Origin: Phlegmacium glaucopus
Taxonomy: Eukaryota; Basidiomycota; Agaricomycetes; Agaricales; Cortinariaceae
Length of the DNA stretch: 24,406 bases
Reading direction: 5' to 3'
Assembly (NCBI GenBank): GCA_015039465.1
Contig: MU130715.1
Coordinates: 1-24,406 of the forward strand
Under the pieces are notes generated by a model. The model searched no databases. It was not told where the DNA came from and worked only from the letters and a program-made list of their open reading frames with translations. Positions 11,768 through 22,263 of this stretch are shown in pieces. Position 1 is the stretch's first letter. Every line of letters begins with the position of its first letter. The position numbers and the translations under genes are program-made.

Positions 11768-12285
11768 GAAAATTTCCATCGATAATTATTCAGACACTTT
11801 TCCGGACCGTGGCACCTCAAGTCTTGAACCACTGACTGATGTTGGGGATCACGCAACGCCACTGTCCCAGAACGCTACAGCATCAAGTGGTTAAAAATGC
11901 AAAGCCGGCATCAATGAAAATTCCTCTGTTCCAAAGCCCAGGCACTGCCCATCACCTAGGCAGATTCCCAAACCCCATTGGCCATACTTCCTCAAGAGCT
12001 CCAATCGGGGTGTGTCCAATATATGTACCTGCTCAATTGACTAGATTATAAGTGCTAGATGTAAGTAACGCCTATATTCCAGGCGTCCATCCAGAAGGCT
12101 TTCATATAAAGATAGGATTGAATTTCGGAATGCTGGCCCCGACAGCTAGTTATCAACTTGTGCTCGTTATGAACGACCGTTCATGAGCCTCACGCGCCCA
12201 GTCGGAAGAACATGAGATATGAATTTGTTAGGATATTGTACAAATATGTAGTAAGAATATATCAATGATGAAACAAAGAAAGATA

Positions 12286-15200
12286 TCAGTAGCCGAAGTG
12301 CACATATGGAACCCATGTCAAGAATGCGGTGTCATCCTCTCCAAGCCTCTCTCGAACCTTCCTCGTAGCATAATCCAACGCATAGGCTGCCCGAGTACTG
12401 TCCAATCCATCTAATCCCTTCTCTTTAAGCAAATATTCATAGAACTCTGTCGCAAACGCTGGCCCATGCATATCGGAAATACTCCACATCGTACCAACAA
12501 CACCACGATAACCAGCTGCGAGCATACCAGCTGCAAGATGGACAACTTCCTCCGGTAATTTGAAGTCTCCTTTGCTTGTCTGGCACGCCGAGAGGAAAGC
12601 CAAGTCTAGGTTTGGGATCTCCTCCTTCATGATCTCAAGCAGCTCCAATCGGCCATCATGGAGACAAAGGCCGCTCCCAAGAGGTTGGCCAACATCTTGC
12701 ACTCCATGGCATGCAAAATGAGCCCAGCTACGGCGCTTCATCTCCGCCTTGACATTCTCTTTAGTTGCCTTGGAGTCTTCTAACAACAATGCGTCGACGG
12801 CAGTTCCTTTCATCAATACTTCGAGGGCATGCGTCTCTGTTCGGGTTGAAGGTATGGGAGAAAGACCCGGAGCATTAGGTTGGCTGATAAGGACAACGCT
12901 TTTAGATCTGGAAGAGGTGGATGATGCAATGAATTTATCGTTAAGGGAGCGAATAGTTGGTATATATGATGAAACTGCAAAATCGGAAATGCATGATCCT
13001 CGCTCATATGCTGAGCCGTATACCCCAGCTGCATGGAGTGGAAGAAATGCGAGTGGGCCGGTTGGGCACCACCATATACGGCGGCGATCTGAAATATTTG
13101 GAGGGAACTGCAAAAGATCAGTATAAATAAGTTGACAATAGGTGACACTTTACCAAGTATCCTAGCGCTTTGAGAATTGGTTGGACAAGTTTACACCAAA
13201 GTTCGTTTAAAACAAGCAACATGGATGATGAATCAAGGCGGACACGCAGAGGCATGCGATCATGATCTTCTACTTCGCGTTGCTTGAGTAGGCCAGATTG
13301 AAGGGTCCTCTGTAGTTGCTCTGCTTGTACGAGACTGAAGTCCTCTAGAGAGATATGCAGCGGTTCCTTAATCCCGGCTATGAGAGCCAAGGCATCACAT
13401 CGGGTGTCGTGAATGTTGAAGATGATGACCGGACCATCGGAAGGTAACGAGGACAAGAAGTCGCTGGCCTTAGGTGGTTGAAGAAAGTCATGGAAATCTG
13501 GAAGATCACGAATCTCTTCAAGAAGTTGCTTATACTCTGTAGCGTGGAGGGTATGATTTCGAGTGTCATCCTGAATGCGAATGTCTTCTGCAAGTGTAGC
13601 ATGCGAAGAAGGAATAGACAATGTTGAACGAGTTCCGTAGGACTCCAAAGCACTTGCAACCTGTATGAAGCGATTGGCCAAGGATGGATTTTTGATGCGG
13701 AGATTGTCAATTGGTGTACGGAGTTGGTTGAGCTGATTCCACACCAAGCAGCGGCCTTGCTCAAGCCATTCGAGTGCAAGGTCAGCTTTATCCAAACAGA
13801 GAGCGGTAGCAACAGCAGATCCCACAATATTAGAACGGCCATGAAGGTTAACATGACGGCGATGGATCGTTTGTTCCAACCCAGCAACCTCTGAGAGCAG
13901 ACTAATAGCATTCGCAAAATCAGTCAGGCAGCGAGAGTCATCATCAAGGTCATCACAGACCGAGGATAGCGTAGCTGCAGATATGGCAGACGCCAGACGA
14001 ATGGATGGGGTGCCATTTGCCTCAGCAGCCTGACGAAATGAAGCAACACTGTGTTGGATATCAGACAAATGATGGGTGCATTTGAAGCGGTGGAAGTAAG
14101 ATTTGCCAAGATTTCTGAAGTGATCGGGGAGAAGGGCATGGCCAGAAGGAGTGGATTTAACAGCATCCTGATGGTAGGATATTCCGGAGTCGATATCTCG
14201 GAGGTCGCCGCTGCGTTCAAAGTGACGTACATACGAAATTCCAAGGCTGTTGAACAGACTAGGAAGATCAGCATGGCCAGAAGGAGTAGATTCAACGGCC
14301 TTCTGGTGGTGGGATAGGGCATGGTCAATATCCTGCAGGTCACCGCTGCGTTCAAAGCGACGTAAGTAAGAATTTCCAAGGCTGTTGAACAGACTCGGAA
14401 AGTCAGCATGACCAGAAGGGGTAGATTCAACAGCATTCTGGTGGTGGGATATGGCATAGTCAATATCATGGAGGTCACCGGTGTGTTGAAAGCGACCTAA
14501 GTACGAATTTCCAAGGTTGTTGAACCGACTTGGAAGGTTAACATGGCCAGAAGGCGTGGATTTGACAGCGTTCTGGTGGTGGGATATGGCATGGTCAATA
14601 TCCCAATATCCTGGAGGTTGTTGGTGTGTTCAAAGCGACGTGCATACGAACTTCCAAGGTTGCTGAACCGACTTGGAAGGTCAGCATGGCCAGAAGGAGT
14701 GGATTGGACAGCGTTCTGGTGGTGGGATATGGCATGGTCAATATCCTGGAGGTCACCGGTATGTTCAAAGCGACATAAGTATGAATTTCCAAGGCTGTTG
14801 AACCGATTTGGAAGGTTAGCATGGCGGGAAGGAGTGGATTCAATAGCCTTCTGGTGGTAGGATATGGCATGGTTGATATCATGGAGGTTGCCAGTGCGTT
14901 GAAAGCGACATAAGTAAGAATTTCCAAGGCCATTGAACAGACTCGGAAGGTCAGCATGACCAGAAGGAGTAGATTCAACAGCATTCTGGTAGTGGGATAT
15001 AGCATAGTCAACATCCTGGAGGTCACCGGTGTGTTGAAAGCGATCTAAGTATGAAGTTCCAAGGTTGTTGAACCGACTTGGAAGGTTAACATGGCCAGAA
15101 GGCGTGGATTTGACAGCGTTCTGGTGGTGGGATATGGCATGGTCAATATCCTGGAGGTCGCCGGTGCGTTCAAAGCGACGTGCATACGAATTTCCAACGT

Positions 15201-16204
15201 TGCTGAAGAGACTTGGAAGGTCAGCATGGCCAGAAGGAGTGGATCTAATAGCCTTCTGGTGGTGAGATATGGCATGCTCAATATCCTGGAGGTCGCCGGT
15301 GCGTTCAAAGCGACATAAGTACGAATTTCCAAGGTTGTTGAAGCAACTCGGAAGCAGAGCATCGCCAGAAGGAGTGGATTGGACAGAGTTCTGGTGGTGA
15401 GATATGGCATAGTCAATATCCTGGAGGTCGCCGGTGCGTTCAAAGCGACATAAGTACGAATTTCCAAGGTTGTTGGAAATAGCGTGATGAATATTAAGGC
15501 CAGGAATGGACGAAAGAGTCGAAAATGCGGTTTCATAATGACAAATTACTTGAGTAATGTCCTCGACATTTCCTGTCTCTTCGAAGCGACGCTGGAAAGC
15601 CTCGGCGCTAGTAAGAGCGATACACAAGCCAGAGATAGCACCCAGTGCTGCTCCTCTGGCATCATTCATAGCACCTGACCCAAAGGTCGAATTTGAAGCT
15701 ACGGATGGGTCAGCTAGTCGATCTGAAAAGATAGTCAACCTAACGTACCCACTGTGAAAGTCATCCTGACTGCCATGGGATTGTCTTCTTTTACTGAATC
15801 AAGCACATGCTCCGCTGGAGTATCTACGAACACGACCATTATAAGCACATGTAGGGCAGAGAAACAACTGTCCTTTGGCGTACCTTCCTCTGCACACGCC
15901 ATGGCATTAATTTCGTCAGCAGTGAATGCAAGGAAAGCCTCATCACCCCCATCCTTCGATTGAACAATCAACATCATATTACCGGCATCATGACGACTGG
16001 GTCTTGTCGTATTAGCCGCTGGCTTTAACAGTTTGGTTAGAAAATCTTTTCAAAAATTCACTCACAAGTCGATATTCTGATCAGATTTCCATTTCGTAGG
16101 AGAGATCTTCGTGAGGCGCAAGGTCTCGAGGTTACTACTCCGCATGATGGCCAGCGTCAGCTCATCATTGAAGTGATGAGGCGACGAACATTCGAGGAAA
16201 ATAT
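12286..16204 (-). CDS. TPR-CHAT (caspase-like) protein, interrupted by an 8-bp frameshift
   Basis: Readable exons are 16204-16066, 16002-15884, 15823-15749, 15698-13154 and 13107-12286 (TGA at 12288-12286). Introns are 63, 60, 50 and 46 nt and all keep frame. The protein has a poorly conserved N-terminal part, then eleven 45-residue tetratricopeptide-type repeats of the form NNLGNSYLCRFERTGDLQDI, a linker, and a C-terminal CHAT domain. The CHAT dyad is visible: HFACHG (His codon 12706-12708) and LSACQTS (Cys codon 12583-12585). CHAT domains are caspase/separase-like cysteine peptidases, and TPRs usually bind partner proteins; the target is unknown. In repeat 7 an 8-bp tandem duplication (14596-14611) shifts the frame, so translation from the upstream exons would stop near 14497, before CHAT. 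No ATG lies in the downstream frame that could restart ahead of the linker. Without the duplication the protein would be about 1230 aa. No in-frame ATG is found before 16145, and the frame continues upstream of 16204 through a possible exon ending at 16257, so the true 5' end is unresolved. Confidence 0.8.
13985..15477 (-). repeat. Tandem array of eleven 135-bp (45-aa) TPR-coding repeats
   Basis: The period of exactly 135 bp is visible directly: for example, tgaaccg recurs at 14664 and 14799, and at 14521 with 8 extra bases. Each unit encodes a FNNLGNSY / RFERTGDLQDIDHAISHHQ / STPSGHADLPS-type repeat. The outer units are more diverged (the last reads FRNLGKSYFHRFKCTHHL) than the middle ones. 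That pattern suggests recent unequal crossing-over or conversion in the middle of the array. Confidence 0.9.
14596..14611. other. 8-bp tandem duplication (caatatcc x2) causing a frameshift in TPR repeat 7
   Basis: All other units read caatatcctggagg (or close to it) at this place, while this unit reads caatatcc twice. The insertion of 8 nt moves the minus-strand frame from LQDID to LQDIGIL and reaches a stop shortly after. Downstream repeats continue intact in the other frame down to the CHAT domain. Confidence 0.9.
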
Positions 16205-16245
16205 CTAATTCGCGGAATGAGGGCCGGTGGAAAGGCAAAATGAAA

Positions 16246-16384
16246 TTAAGTCTTACCCTTCAATAAACCTTTTCGACTTGATTGTTCGCTGGTACTGGAG
16301 GGTGCAGCTGATGAAGGGATGTTTGCAATGCCGCGCGACTCCCCAGTAAATTCTGGTGTCACAGTGTCTTCTTGGATTGACACA
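16246..16384 (-). other. Junction segment between truncated MFS gene and CHAT gene; possible CHAT exon
   Basis: On the minus strand, a frame reading EDTVTPEFTGESRGIANIP and then SSAAPSSTSEQSSRKGLLK ends at a good donor (GTAAGA from 16256). It joins in phase with the exon starting at 16204. It has no ATG and would overlap the MFS coding sequence if extended upstream. Either the CHAT gene has lost its start here, or an unidentified upstream exon exists. Confidence 0.45.
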
Positions 16385-17833
16385 CTACCATGGGGTGGTA
16401 ACTCCCCAAGCAAATCCAATCCAAATCTGATAGATAAAAGTAAGCGCGAATACAAGATCAATGGCCAGACTACCGACACTAAAGCTTGCAACTACCAGCT
16501 CGGTACACATCAGATCTAAATTTTTTTAGTCCAGCATTAATGAGACGATTGAAAACTAACTTACGAACTGGTCGAGTACATGAGATTAATATCAAGCTGC
16601 CAAGACTTGCGTGTTCATCTTCCACTCTCGCACGATATCGATGATCTCCAGTTGTTTTTCTGAGTTTCTTTGCAATTCTCGTCAAAATAATCGACGAACG
16701 CGTTTCTTTCATGATGAATGGAAGTAGCAGAAGGTATACTGCACTGAACCTGAGTTGAGGGAACATTTTCAGCCCGTTGTTTTCAGCCAATAATGTATCA
16801 CTTGCATCATCTGGATCCAATGTATCCATTTCCATTCTAGCCTGGGATTCATTTCAATCCAGCCTCCGTACACAGGCCCGAGTCCTGTCCCGCTGAAGGC
16901 AATCAAGGAGAAAATCGACATCGGTAGTCCACGCCTACAAAAAGAATTCGAATATGATAGACGAAATCATTATCGAAAAACATACTCCTTAGTTGACCAT
17001 ATATCAGAGACCGTTCCACCGACCACAATCACCCCAGTAGACCCAAACGCGCCCTGTATAAAGCGCGCCACAATAACAGTCTCGATGTTTTTTGCCCTTG
17101 TGAAATTTCAAGGTGAGTCTGAATCACATCACCATAATAAAATGAAATTCGATTTACAATGCAATCATAGGAGACATCAGCAGAAATCCAAGTCCAGACC
17201 CGATGTATAATGGTAGACGTCCAAACTCTTCACTGAATGATGCCGTTACAAGTGGGGTTAAACCAAAGCCGAGCGCGTATACACTCAAGCCAATAGTCGC
17301 TTGGAATTCCGTACAATGCAGGTCACGTATCATTGACGGAAATCCCATGTTATAGATTGATGAGGCCGACGCTATTTGTAATCCATCAAGTTGTTTTTCG
17401 CCGAGTAAAACAAAATCAAGGGATGGCCTTACAGAGTAAATATGTCGCAAAACATCCTATAGCTGTGATGGCCCATTTCTTGCGTTTAGAGAAATTAATT
17501 GGATTCCGTTGGTCTCCTTCTCCAAATTCAATCTACAATGAAGTTGAAGATCCAGAGGGGGAAAGGGGGAGACATACTAACGTAGATAGGTTCCTCGTCC
17601 TTGAATGATTTTTCTGTTGAAATGATTGTGTCATGACCATGAAAATTCAATGTACTGGACTGTCGACCAAGGTTTCGATCCAAATGATTTTCATCAGGTC
17701 TCGACAAGCCGACCTTCGAATCCAAGCTAGGTTCCCGAATGTTCTCTGGAGATTTAGCTACTATGGCTTCAGCGAAGAGCGTTGGAGTCGCATATATTTC
17801 GGCCTTCGCGTGGGGTTTGGGGTGAAGATTCAT
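16385..17833 (-). CDS. C-terminally truncated MFS transporter (DHA1 drug/polyamine antiporter type), probable pseudogene
   Basis: Eight exons join in frame to 356 aa: 17833-17582, 17532-17433, 17371-17158, 17096-16986, 16934-16806, 16749-16565, 16515-16478 and 16426-16385. The ATG at 17833 begins an 80-odd residue cytosolic head rich in charged residues. Segments then follow in the usual MFS order: FGEGDQRNPINFSKRKKW; membrane helices; the motif A-like SEEFGRLPLYIGSG; ALAKNIETVIVARFIQGAFG; GTGLGPVYGGWIE; FIMKETRSSIILTRIAKKLR; and the central loop GDHRYRARVEDEH. The relatives I know are about 500-550 aa with twelve helices. Here the protein stops at GFAWGVTTPW, in what should be helix 7, and nothing resembling the second half follows. 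The fifth intron (16805-16750) starts with GC (GCAAGT) rather than GT. An intact relative would pump small molecules across the plasma membrane by proton antiport. A six-helix half is unlikely to work alone. The missing half starts exactly where CHAT-gene sequence begins, which suggests a rearrangement. Confidence 0.82.
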
Positions 17834-18007
17834 AACCGAATGGACAGGTACAAAAACACGAGAACATTTTCAAAGAGGCTTCTTTAAAGTGAGGATGGAT
17901 ATTCCACCAACAGAGAGGAAAGGAAGCCGGGTCTGACTCTACGATCGCCGCAATCACCGTCCACAACCAATGATTTCCGATCCCGGATGGCTTTAATATC
18001 TGGATTA

Positions 18008-20074
18008 TCTAGATAAATATTTAAGCAAGGCACAAATGGATTTGAATGCAGATAAACCCAGATCCAGGCGCACAAGGAAAACACACGCACCATCCGACTT
18101 GTAGGAGAATAAGTAAGCAGCATACACACAGTTGTGCCTGGGGCCTTGGCGAGAAGTTGTACAACAGGATGATGTCATTTTGTTCCTTCATTAAGCCTTG
18201 GCGGCACAAATTTATGCCTAAAAGCTCACTAGCACAGTCTCAGCAAAACCCATTCAACATACATCTTTGACGTAGTCCGCGTTCATCGACCTTGAAGCGT
18301 GTAAATGGCATGTCATGTGTGTTTAATCGATATCCATTACTTTGGACAAGTGAGTATAAGAACTGGCGTTGAGCTTGTCGTTCGTGACAGCCGGTGGGAA
18401 AATATTTATGTAGAATCCATATAAATATACAAGGAAAAGGAGCACATGAAGTAGTCCTGGGGAAAATAAAAACAGTAATGAGCAAATCTTGTTGATTACA
18501 AGTCTTGAAGAAATGAATGGAATGCTCACGGAAAGTACAATTGGAGTCTTTTAATGATGCTCATGATATTGTTTGAGAGCATCTGATAACAGAGACTAAC
18601 AGAGATGGCGACGGGGGAACCATTGAAGCGGACCCAGAAGATGCAAATGGGAATTGGCCTTCAACTTTCAAGCTCAAGTTTGACAACCCCGGAGAGTTAG
18701 CAGTTATCACCGTCATATCCATCTTGTTGAATGATGCCGGTTATCGTACCGAAGATGCCACAGATAACATATGCTAACATATGTCGACCATAACACGGCA
18801 CAACTTGAAAGGCGTTATAATTGCCACTTTGGTTTGTCGGTACCGAGCGCCTGAGAGAAAACTGGTGCCGAAATAATATCATAGCCTCTTTGAACTTGAG
18901 GCCAAATATTAATTGAACCAAAGATCAAGATTTAAGACGTACTCATGATACGGGCGCAATATAATTATACGTAGCACGTAGCTACAGACTGAACTGAAGC
19001 AGTAAGCTCAGTTTCTTCTTTTGATTGCTTTTATGTCCTTTATGAAATTCAGCGCGAAGTTATAAGTACCTTTTAATTATCAAGTGAAATTCGAACCAGT
19101 CAACTGACACAACTCTTTTAGCAATATAAAGGATGTATATATGAAGGGATTCTTTCTAGAAAGTTCATTGATCAGCGTCGCAGCAGGATATCGATAAGCG
19201 GTACGTGACGAACCCTATCGACTGTCATCGACCATCGAGAGTTGTCCGAGTCCACGGGAGACTAGTTTGAAGAGCAATTAGCAAGCATCATTTACTACGG
19301 TGAGTATTGAAAAGGCGCACCCAAAAGTAATTTCCTGGTCAATCCCAAGCGTGAAGCCACCTGTAATCATTTGCACCGTTGATTCAGGCAACAAATACTA
19401 TCAAATCGTGATGGTCCCGCAGGAAATTTTGATGAACAGGCCTCCTGAAAAGTGACAGAGCTAGTATAGAATCCCAGAATATACAGTTCGACCAAAGAGA
19501 CTGGTGGAAACTTGGACTTGAGACAAACCTTCGAGTTCTCGTAATGTGTTGAAACTGGCATACGTTAATAATGATAATTAAATAATAATTACTATTATAG
19601 ACTATGATCACGCCGCTGTCAATGATTATAACAGTTACTAACGCTAGATGTTCAGGCAATATTATTTTTACAATGCCAGAAGAAAACCCCACGGACGACT
19701 TGAGTCAAAAATTTGAAGGGGTAAAAGTGGCCCAATTGCTCAGCGAGAAGGATAAGAAAATATCCACCTGTTAACTTGAATATGAGCATTGAGCATTGCA
19801 TTCTAAACGCACAAAACCAAAATGTGGTTTCTACGGCAAACGCACGTTGATTCATAATTAGCAACTTCATCGACTTCTAACGTATAATCAAAAATGGCCA
19901 GTGGCTTTGCAATTGACTCTGGGTGTAGGGGTAGTAAGGAAATGGATCCACATAAATGGATGCTGAAGGAAAAGGTTTCATTGAAAGAAGCGGCGTCGCC
20001 GGCGTGAAGGTTGTGGTTCTATGTTAGGGGATGAAAAATGAACCTGAGTTCGGCGGATCGGATGTCACAAGATA
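18008..20074. repeat. Copy A of a ~2-kb diverged direct duplication
   Basis: This segment starts near ctagataaatatttaagcaa, runs through landmarks shared with copy B in the same order, and ends near gatgtcacaag. Shared landmarks include cacacagttgtgcctggggc, aatggaatgctcac, gataacagagactaacagag, ggtaccgagcgcctgagaga, gagactagtttgaag and ggcgcacccaaaa. No gene is convincing. The minus-strand frame at 18921-18697 has a counterpart in copy B (QFSLRRSVPT and GRHML motifs), which could be a decayed exon. AT-rich spacers dominate elsewhere. Confidence 0.75.
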
Positions 20075-20292
20075 GATGATGTCGTTGAAAGTTCAAGTTT
20101 TCTACAGCTCCATGACAGCACGCGAGAACTTACTTCGGCTTCGAATAGCTGGTCCATAGAAGAAAAGGACCTACGATAGATTAAATAGTAATTGAGATAG
20201 CAAAAGACATTAAACGTACGAAAGGTACTGGCACCAGAATTGCCAACTCTGATTCTATCGGATCACCGCAATTACTGATTTGCAATCAGATT
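20075..20292. other. Spacer between the two duplicated segments
   Basis: This short unique stretch separates copy A from copy B. It has no open frame of note and no visible terminal repeats, so the duplication does not look like a simple abutting tandem. Confidence 0.4.
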
Positions 20293-22070
20293 AGCTAGAT
20301 AAATATTCAAGCAAGGCATGAGTGGATTTGAAGGCAGATAAACCTTACCAAACCAAATCCAGGCATACAAGGAAAACACCCGCATCAGAATAAGGCACAC
20401 ACAGTTGTGCCTGGGGCGTTAGCGGGGAAGTTGTGCAACAGGATGATTGATATACGTTACTTTGGACTCGTGAGTGTAAGAACTGGGGTTGACGTCATCG
20501 TTCGTGTAGCAGCTGGTGGGAAAATGTTCATTATAAATATACAAGGAAAAGGAGCAATGAACTAGTCCTGGGGGAAAGAAAAACAGTAATGAGAAAATCC
20601 TGTCGATTAAGTCTTGAAGAACTGAATGGAATGCTCACAGAAAGTACGATCGGAGTCTTCTAATGATGATCCTCATCGACCACGTCATGGTATTGTTTGA
20701 GAGCATTTGATAACAGTGATGGCGACGGAGGAACATTGAAGCGGACCCAAAAGATGCAACTATGGGAATTGCGATTGCTTTCGTCAGCCCAGAGTTAGTA
20801 GTACCACTGTAGTATCCATCTTGTGAACGATGCCGGTTATCGTACAGAAGACGCCACAGATAACCGAAATTAACATATGTCGACCATAATAGATTGCAGG
20901 AGAATTAGCTAGGACAACTTGTAAGGCTTCGTTATGGTCGGTTGGTACCGAGCGCCTGAGAGAAAACTGGTTCCTAAGTAATATGCCCTGCTCTTGCAAG
21001 GCTATATTAACACACATATAGGTATCTTTGGAGCCAAATATTAATTGAACGAGATGATCCAACTCTTTTAGCATGTATGTATGAGAAGGGATTCTTTCTA
21101 GAAACTTCATTGATCAGCGTAAGCAACAGGATATCAATAAACGGTACGTGACGAACTCTAGAGTGGAAAGGTGAATTTTTTTTCAATCCCTATCGACTGT
21201 CATCGACCATCAGGCCTCAGGAGTTGTCTGCGGGAGACTAGTTCGATTAGAAAGCATTATTTACTACGGTGAACGTTAAAAAGGCGCACCCAAAAATATT
21301 GGTCGTTTGGTCAATCCCAAGCGTGAAGCCACGTCACGTAATCATTTGTACCGTCGGTTCTTGGTCGATTCAGGCAGCAAATTGTGACGGTCCCGCAAGA
21401 AATTTTAATGAACAGGCATGATGAAAAGTGACAGGGCTAGTATAGAATTCCAGAATATACAGTCTAACCAAAGAGACTGCTGGTGGGCTTGAGCTTGAGC
21501 TTGAGCTTGAGGCCTTGAGAATGAATCAGCTGATGAGAATTGAGAAGTGTTATCTTACTTACGTTAGTTATACTATCTATGGGGACCTTCAACTTCTTGT
21601 ATTAAGGGGAGTGATTCGTGATTCTCCTAGTCAACTCCAAGTCCGAGTGAGACCGGAGCACGTTAATAATGATAATTATAGACTATGATACACAATGCAA
21701 TGCACGCTGTCAATGATTTAGCAATGATTTAGCGGCAATGGACTTCAGTCAAAAAAATTCGAACGGATAAAGAAGTCGCCCGGTTAAACAGCAAGAAAAA
21801 TGAGAGAATGTTCATCCGTAATATAAGTAATGCGTTCTAAACGCACTTTGATTCATGATTAACAAATGATCAAAAATGGCCGTTGGCTTTTGTAATTGAC
21901 TCTAGGTGTATTAGGAACAGTAAAGCAAAGAAATGATAATGGATCCACATAATAACTACATGTTAGATTGTGCAAGAGTATATTTCATTGAAGGGAGCGT
22001 CGTGAAGGTTGTGGTTGTATGTTAGGAAGTGGCAAATGGACCAGGGTTCAATGGATAGGATGTTACAAGT
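20293..22070. repeat. Copy B of the ~2-kb diverged direct duplication
   Basis: This copy has the same landmark order as copy A, from gctagataaatattcaagcaa to gatgttacaag, with many small insertions and deletions and roughly 300 bp less overall. Local differences include a gain of four GCTTGA units at 21487-21510 and an insert of about 140 bp before cacgttaataatgataatta (around 21660). The minus-strand frame 21110-20784 keeps QFSLRRSVPT and YGRHML, as in copy A, but is otherwise different. I see no functional gene. Confidence 0.75.
21487..21510. repeat. Hexanucleotide microsatellite (GCTTGA)4
   Basis: Four perfect copies of GCTTGA lie in copy B. The equivalent place in copy A has only a single cttgag-like word, so this is an expansion after the duplication. 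Confidence 0.8.
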
Positions 22071-22240
22071 AGTGATGTGCCGGGCCCGGCTTTGAGCCGG
22101 AAGCCAGGCCAAGCCGAGCCATTTTAGGCCGGGCCGGGCCATAGGTGACGGCCCAGGAATGGCTTTCAAGTTGGCCTGGCTCAGGATAGCTCAAAGCCAA
22201 AGCCGGTGGCTCAGGCCGTGGCTTTAGCACCAGATTTATT
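22069..22240. mobile_element. GC-rich transposon end, GGCCGGGCC-type subterminal repeats
   Basis: Starting at about tagtgatgtgccgggcccgg, this 170-bp patch is full of GCC/GGC words in both orientations (gccgggcc, aagccgagcc, ggctcaggcc), in sharp contrast with AT-rich surroundings. It begins exactly where duplication copy B stops matching. This resembles the subterminal regions of some hAT elements whose ends are degenerate GGCCCGG repeats. No transposase is seen with it, and the opposite end is not identified. Confidence 0.45.
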
Positions 22241-22263
22241 TTTTTAATAATGTGGATTTATTA

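Larger units (their letters stand above)
10610..12285. other. Intergenic region between PKS and TPR-CHAT genes (convergent 3' ends)
   Basis: The PKS ends at 10609 and the CHAT gene ends at 12286 on the other strand, so this is a tail-to-tail gap holding both 3' UTRs. Open frames at 10812-11072, 11081-11371, 11380-11769 and 11839-12051 show no family resemblance or splice support. The stretch contains an A/T-rich run at about 10760-10790 and two strong hairpins (11570-11611 and 11724-11767). A smaller palindrome lies at 12169-12184 (ATGAAC, 4-nt loop, GTTCAT). I see no RNA gene. Confidence 0.5.

Noticed and set aside
11380..11769. 129-codon plus-strand open frame downstream of the PKS
   Set aside because: It runs through both hairpins, has low-complexity composition, and shows no domain or intron evidence.
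13985..15477. Regular repeats that might suggest a CRISPR array
   Set aside because: The units are 135 bp, contiguous and protein-coding, with no unique spacers, and the organism is a fungus.
13924..15536. Several long open frames on both strands within the TPR region (for example plus-strand frames at 14543-14860 and 15091-15318)
   Set aside because: The repeat unit is 135 bp, a multiple of three, so any stop-free frame in one unit stays open in all. Only the minus-strand frame gives a TPR pattern that connects to CHAT.
15723..15748. A 26-nt intron (GTACGT to TTTTCAG) in the TPR-CHAT gene
   Set aside because: It is too short to be spliced. The same donor with the acceptor at 15699 gives a 50-nt intron with a CTGAC branch site and keeps the frame.
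16479..16835. Single open frame starting at ATG 16835, read as its own small gene or as the CHAT gene's first exon
   Set aside because: Its sequence from FSAVYLLLL onward is MFS helix and loop sequence. It is explained by exons 5-7 of the MFS gene, with retained introns opening the frame by chance.
18697..21110. Possible gene with QFSLRRSVPT/GRHML motifs in both duplicated segments
   Set aside because: The frames are interrupted differently in the two copies and match no family I know. Reported only as a shared relic within the duplication.
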